Below are positions 61,895 to 62,863 of a DNA stretch of 62,863 bases, piece after piece (position 1 is the stretch's first letter; each line of letters begins with the position of its first letter). The translations under genes and the position numbers were made by a program. The stretch spans positions 1 to 62,863 of the forward strand of contig CAJWAO010000004.1 in the NCBI GenBank assembly GCA_913020765.1, given 5' to 3'. The notes beneath the pieces are model-generated. The model did no database searches. It was not told the DNA's origin and saw only the letters and a program-made list of their open reading frames with translations. Source of the stretch: an uncultured Flavobacteriales bacterium (GTDB taxonomy: Bacteria > Bacteroidota > Bacteroidia > Flavobacteriales_D > Crocinitomicaceae).

Positions 61895-62863
61895 ATGCAC
61901 ATTCCATTTTTAGATTTAAATAAAATTAATTTACGGTTTGAAGAAGAATTTCTACAGGCGACGCAGCACATCATTAGAAATGGTTTTTTTGTTTTGGGTG
62001 AGCAAGTGCACACTTTCGAGTCTGATTTAGCAGAATATATTGGATGTAAACATGTAATTGGCGTCGCTAATGGGCTTGATGCATTAACATTAATTTTTAG
62101 AGGATATAAAGAGCTCGGTGTATTACAAGAAGGTGATGAAGTTATCGTTCCTGCAAATACGTATATAGCAAGTATTTTAGCAATTACAGAAAATGGACTC
62201 AGACCAAGACTAATAGACCCTAACTCAGACACCTTTAATTTAGACTTAATTGAAGAAAATATTTCTGAAAATACGAAGGCAATATTACATGTCCATTTGT
62301 ACGGATTAGCCACCTGGAATGATAAATTATATAAAAGTCTTCAGCGCAAAGGAATACTTGTCATTGAGGATTGCGCGCAGAGTATAGGCTGTCTTCATAA
62401 GGGTATTCAATCAGGTAATCTCGGAGATGCGGCCGGATTCAGTTTTTATCCTGGCAAAAATCTTGGCGCATTGGGAGACGGGGGAGCAATATCAACAAAC
62501 AATACCGATTTAGCCAATACCGTTCGCGCATTGGGGAATTATGGTAGCCATAAAAAATATCACAACCAATTTCAAGGGATCAATAGTAGATTAGATGAAA
62601 TTCAAGCTGCATTTTTAAAAGTAAAATTGAAAAAGTTAGATGAAGACAACAATCATCGGAGATATTTAGCCTCAATTTATGATCGGGAACTGACTAATTT
62701 ACCTGTTATTAAACCCCTTTATAATAGCTACCATGTTTATCATTTATATGTTATTCGAACAAAACTAAGAGATGACCTGCAATCCTATTTACTAAAAAGA
62801 GGTATACAAACATTAATTCATTACCCGATCCCACCCCACAAGCAAGAGGCGTTCAAAAGCATA
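61895..62863 (+). CDS. DegT/DnrJ/EryC1-type sugar aminotransferase (cut by window edge)
   Basis: 323 codons are present from the ATG at 61895, open at the right edge; the family is usually about 370 residues. Translation gives [60 protein letters not shown] and the PLP-lysine region [19 protein letters not shown], then [18 protein letters not shown]. This matches FdtB/QdtB-like aminotransferases that act on 3-keto-6-deoxy sugars. It follows the second acyltransferase by 12 bases. Confidence 0.92.
   Translation, partial: MHIPFLDLNKINLRFEEEFLQATQHIIRNGFFVLGEQVHTFESDLAEYIGCKHVIGVANGLDALTLIFRGYKELGVLQEGDEVIVPANTYIASILAITENGLRPRLIDPNSDTFNLDLIEENISENTKAILHVHLYGLATWNDKLYKSLQRKGILVIEDCAQSIGCLHKGIQSGNLGDAAGFSFYPGKNLGALGDGGAISTNNTDLANTVRALGNYGSHKKYHNQFQGINSRLDEIQAAFLKVKLKKLDEDNNHRRYLASIYDRELTNLPVIKPLYNSYHVYHLYVIRTKLRDDLQSYLLKRGIQTLIHYPIPPHKQEAFKSI

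Overview
The window is a compact, AT-rich chromosomal segment of a Bacteroidota bacterium, most likely in the order Flavobacteriales. The lineage is read from marker families: a secreted protein with a type B type IX secretion (T9SS) C-terminal domain next to a PorP/SprF-like protein, a BatA-type membrane protein, an UpxY/NusG-like antiterminator, a BT_3928-type DoxX-thioredoxin fusion, DUF1599, DUF3822 and DUF5522 proteins, and a eukaryote-type (GSII) glutamine synthetase. Several start codons are also preceded by the Bacteroidota promoter form TTG-N(17-23)-TAnnTTTG. No gap between genes reaches 300 bases. I see no tRNA, rRNA, CRISPR array or insertion sequence.

Layout. 1-5305: the start of clpC (minus), then gyrA and a TPR lipoprotein-like gene, closed by a terminator. 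5384-12643: a tight plus-strand run of BatA-like protein, a metal-site-depleted dihydroorotase homologue, a phospholipid-methyltransferase-like gene, a YbiT-type ABC-F ATPase and an M61 protease. 12613-16384 (minus): a RecD/Dda-like helicase and an RND/MMPL exporter. 16482-20530 (plus): a membrane protein, DUF3822, rsmD, coaD and a thioredoxin-fold protein without cysteines. 36723-20547 (minus): a roughly 16 kb gene string, DUF1599 - BT_3928-like - tpiA - prmA - 1526-aa exported protein - plsY - 2505-aa TPR/PD40/SPOR protein - clpS. 36732-39613 (plus): folP, then the T9SS type B protein with its PorP/SprF-like partner. 39625-48871: mixed housekeeping genes (PLP deaminase family, DUF5522, acyltransferase, GSII, Nudix, O-methyltransferase, mnmD, alaS) and a polysaccharide flippase.

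49030 to the right edge is mostly cell-surface polysaccharide work: a flippase, a GT4 glycosyltransferase, two CDP-glycerol-transferase-like proteins, a methyltransferase, a YfhO-type membrane glycosyltransferase with an NtrC-like regulator and pcm, then an operon headed by UpxY. That operon holds a nucleotide-sugar epimerase, two FdtA-type ketoisomerases in tandem, two left-handed beta-helix acyltransferases and a DegT-type aminotransferase cut by the edge. Together the last five genes fit synthesis of a dTDP-3-acylamino-3,6-dideoxyhexose for an O-antigen or capsule.

The most unusual items are the 2505-aa envelope scaffold and the 1526-aa exported protein, both lying between prmA and clpS; the dihydroorotase homologue that has lost most metal ligands; the NtrC-like protein without a DNA-binding domain and with GAFTSA in place of GAFTGA; the paired FdtA genes, one lacking a conserved histidine; promoters that sit almost on top of the start codon; and a terminator stem encoded inside the 3' end of the opposing gene.
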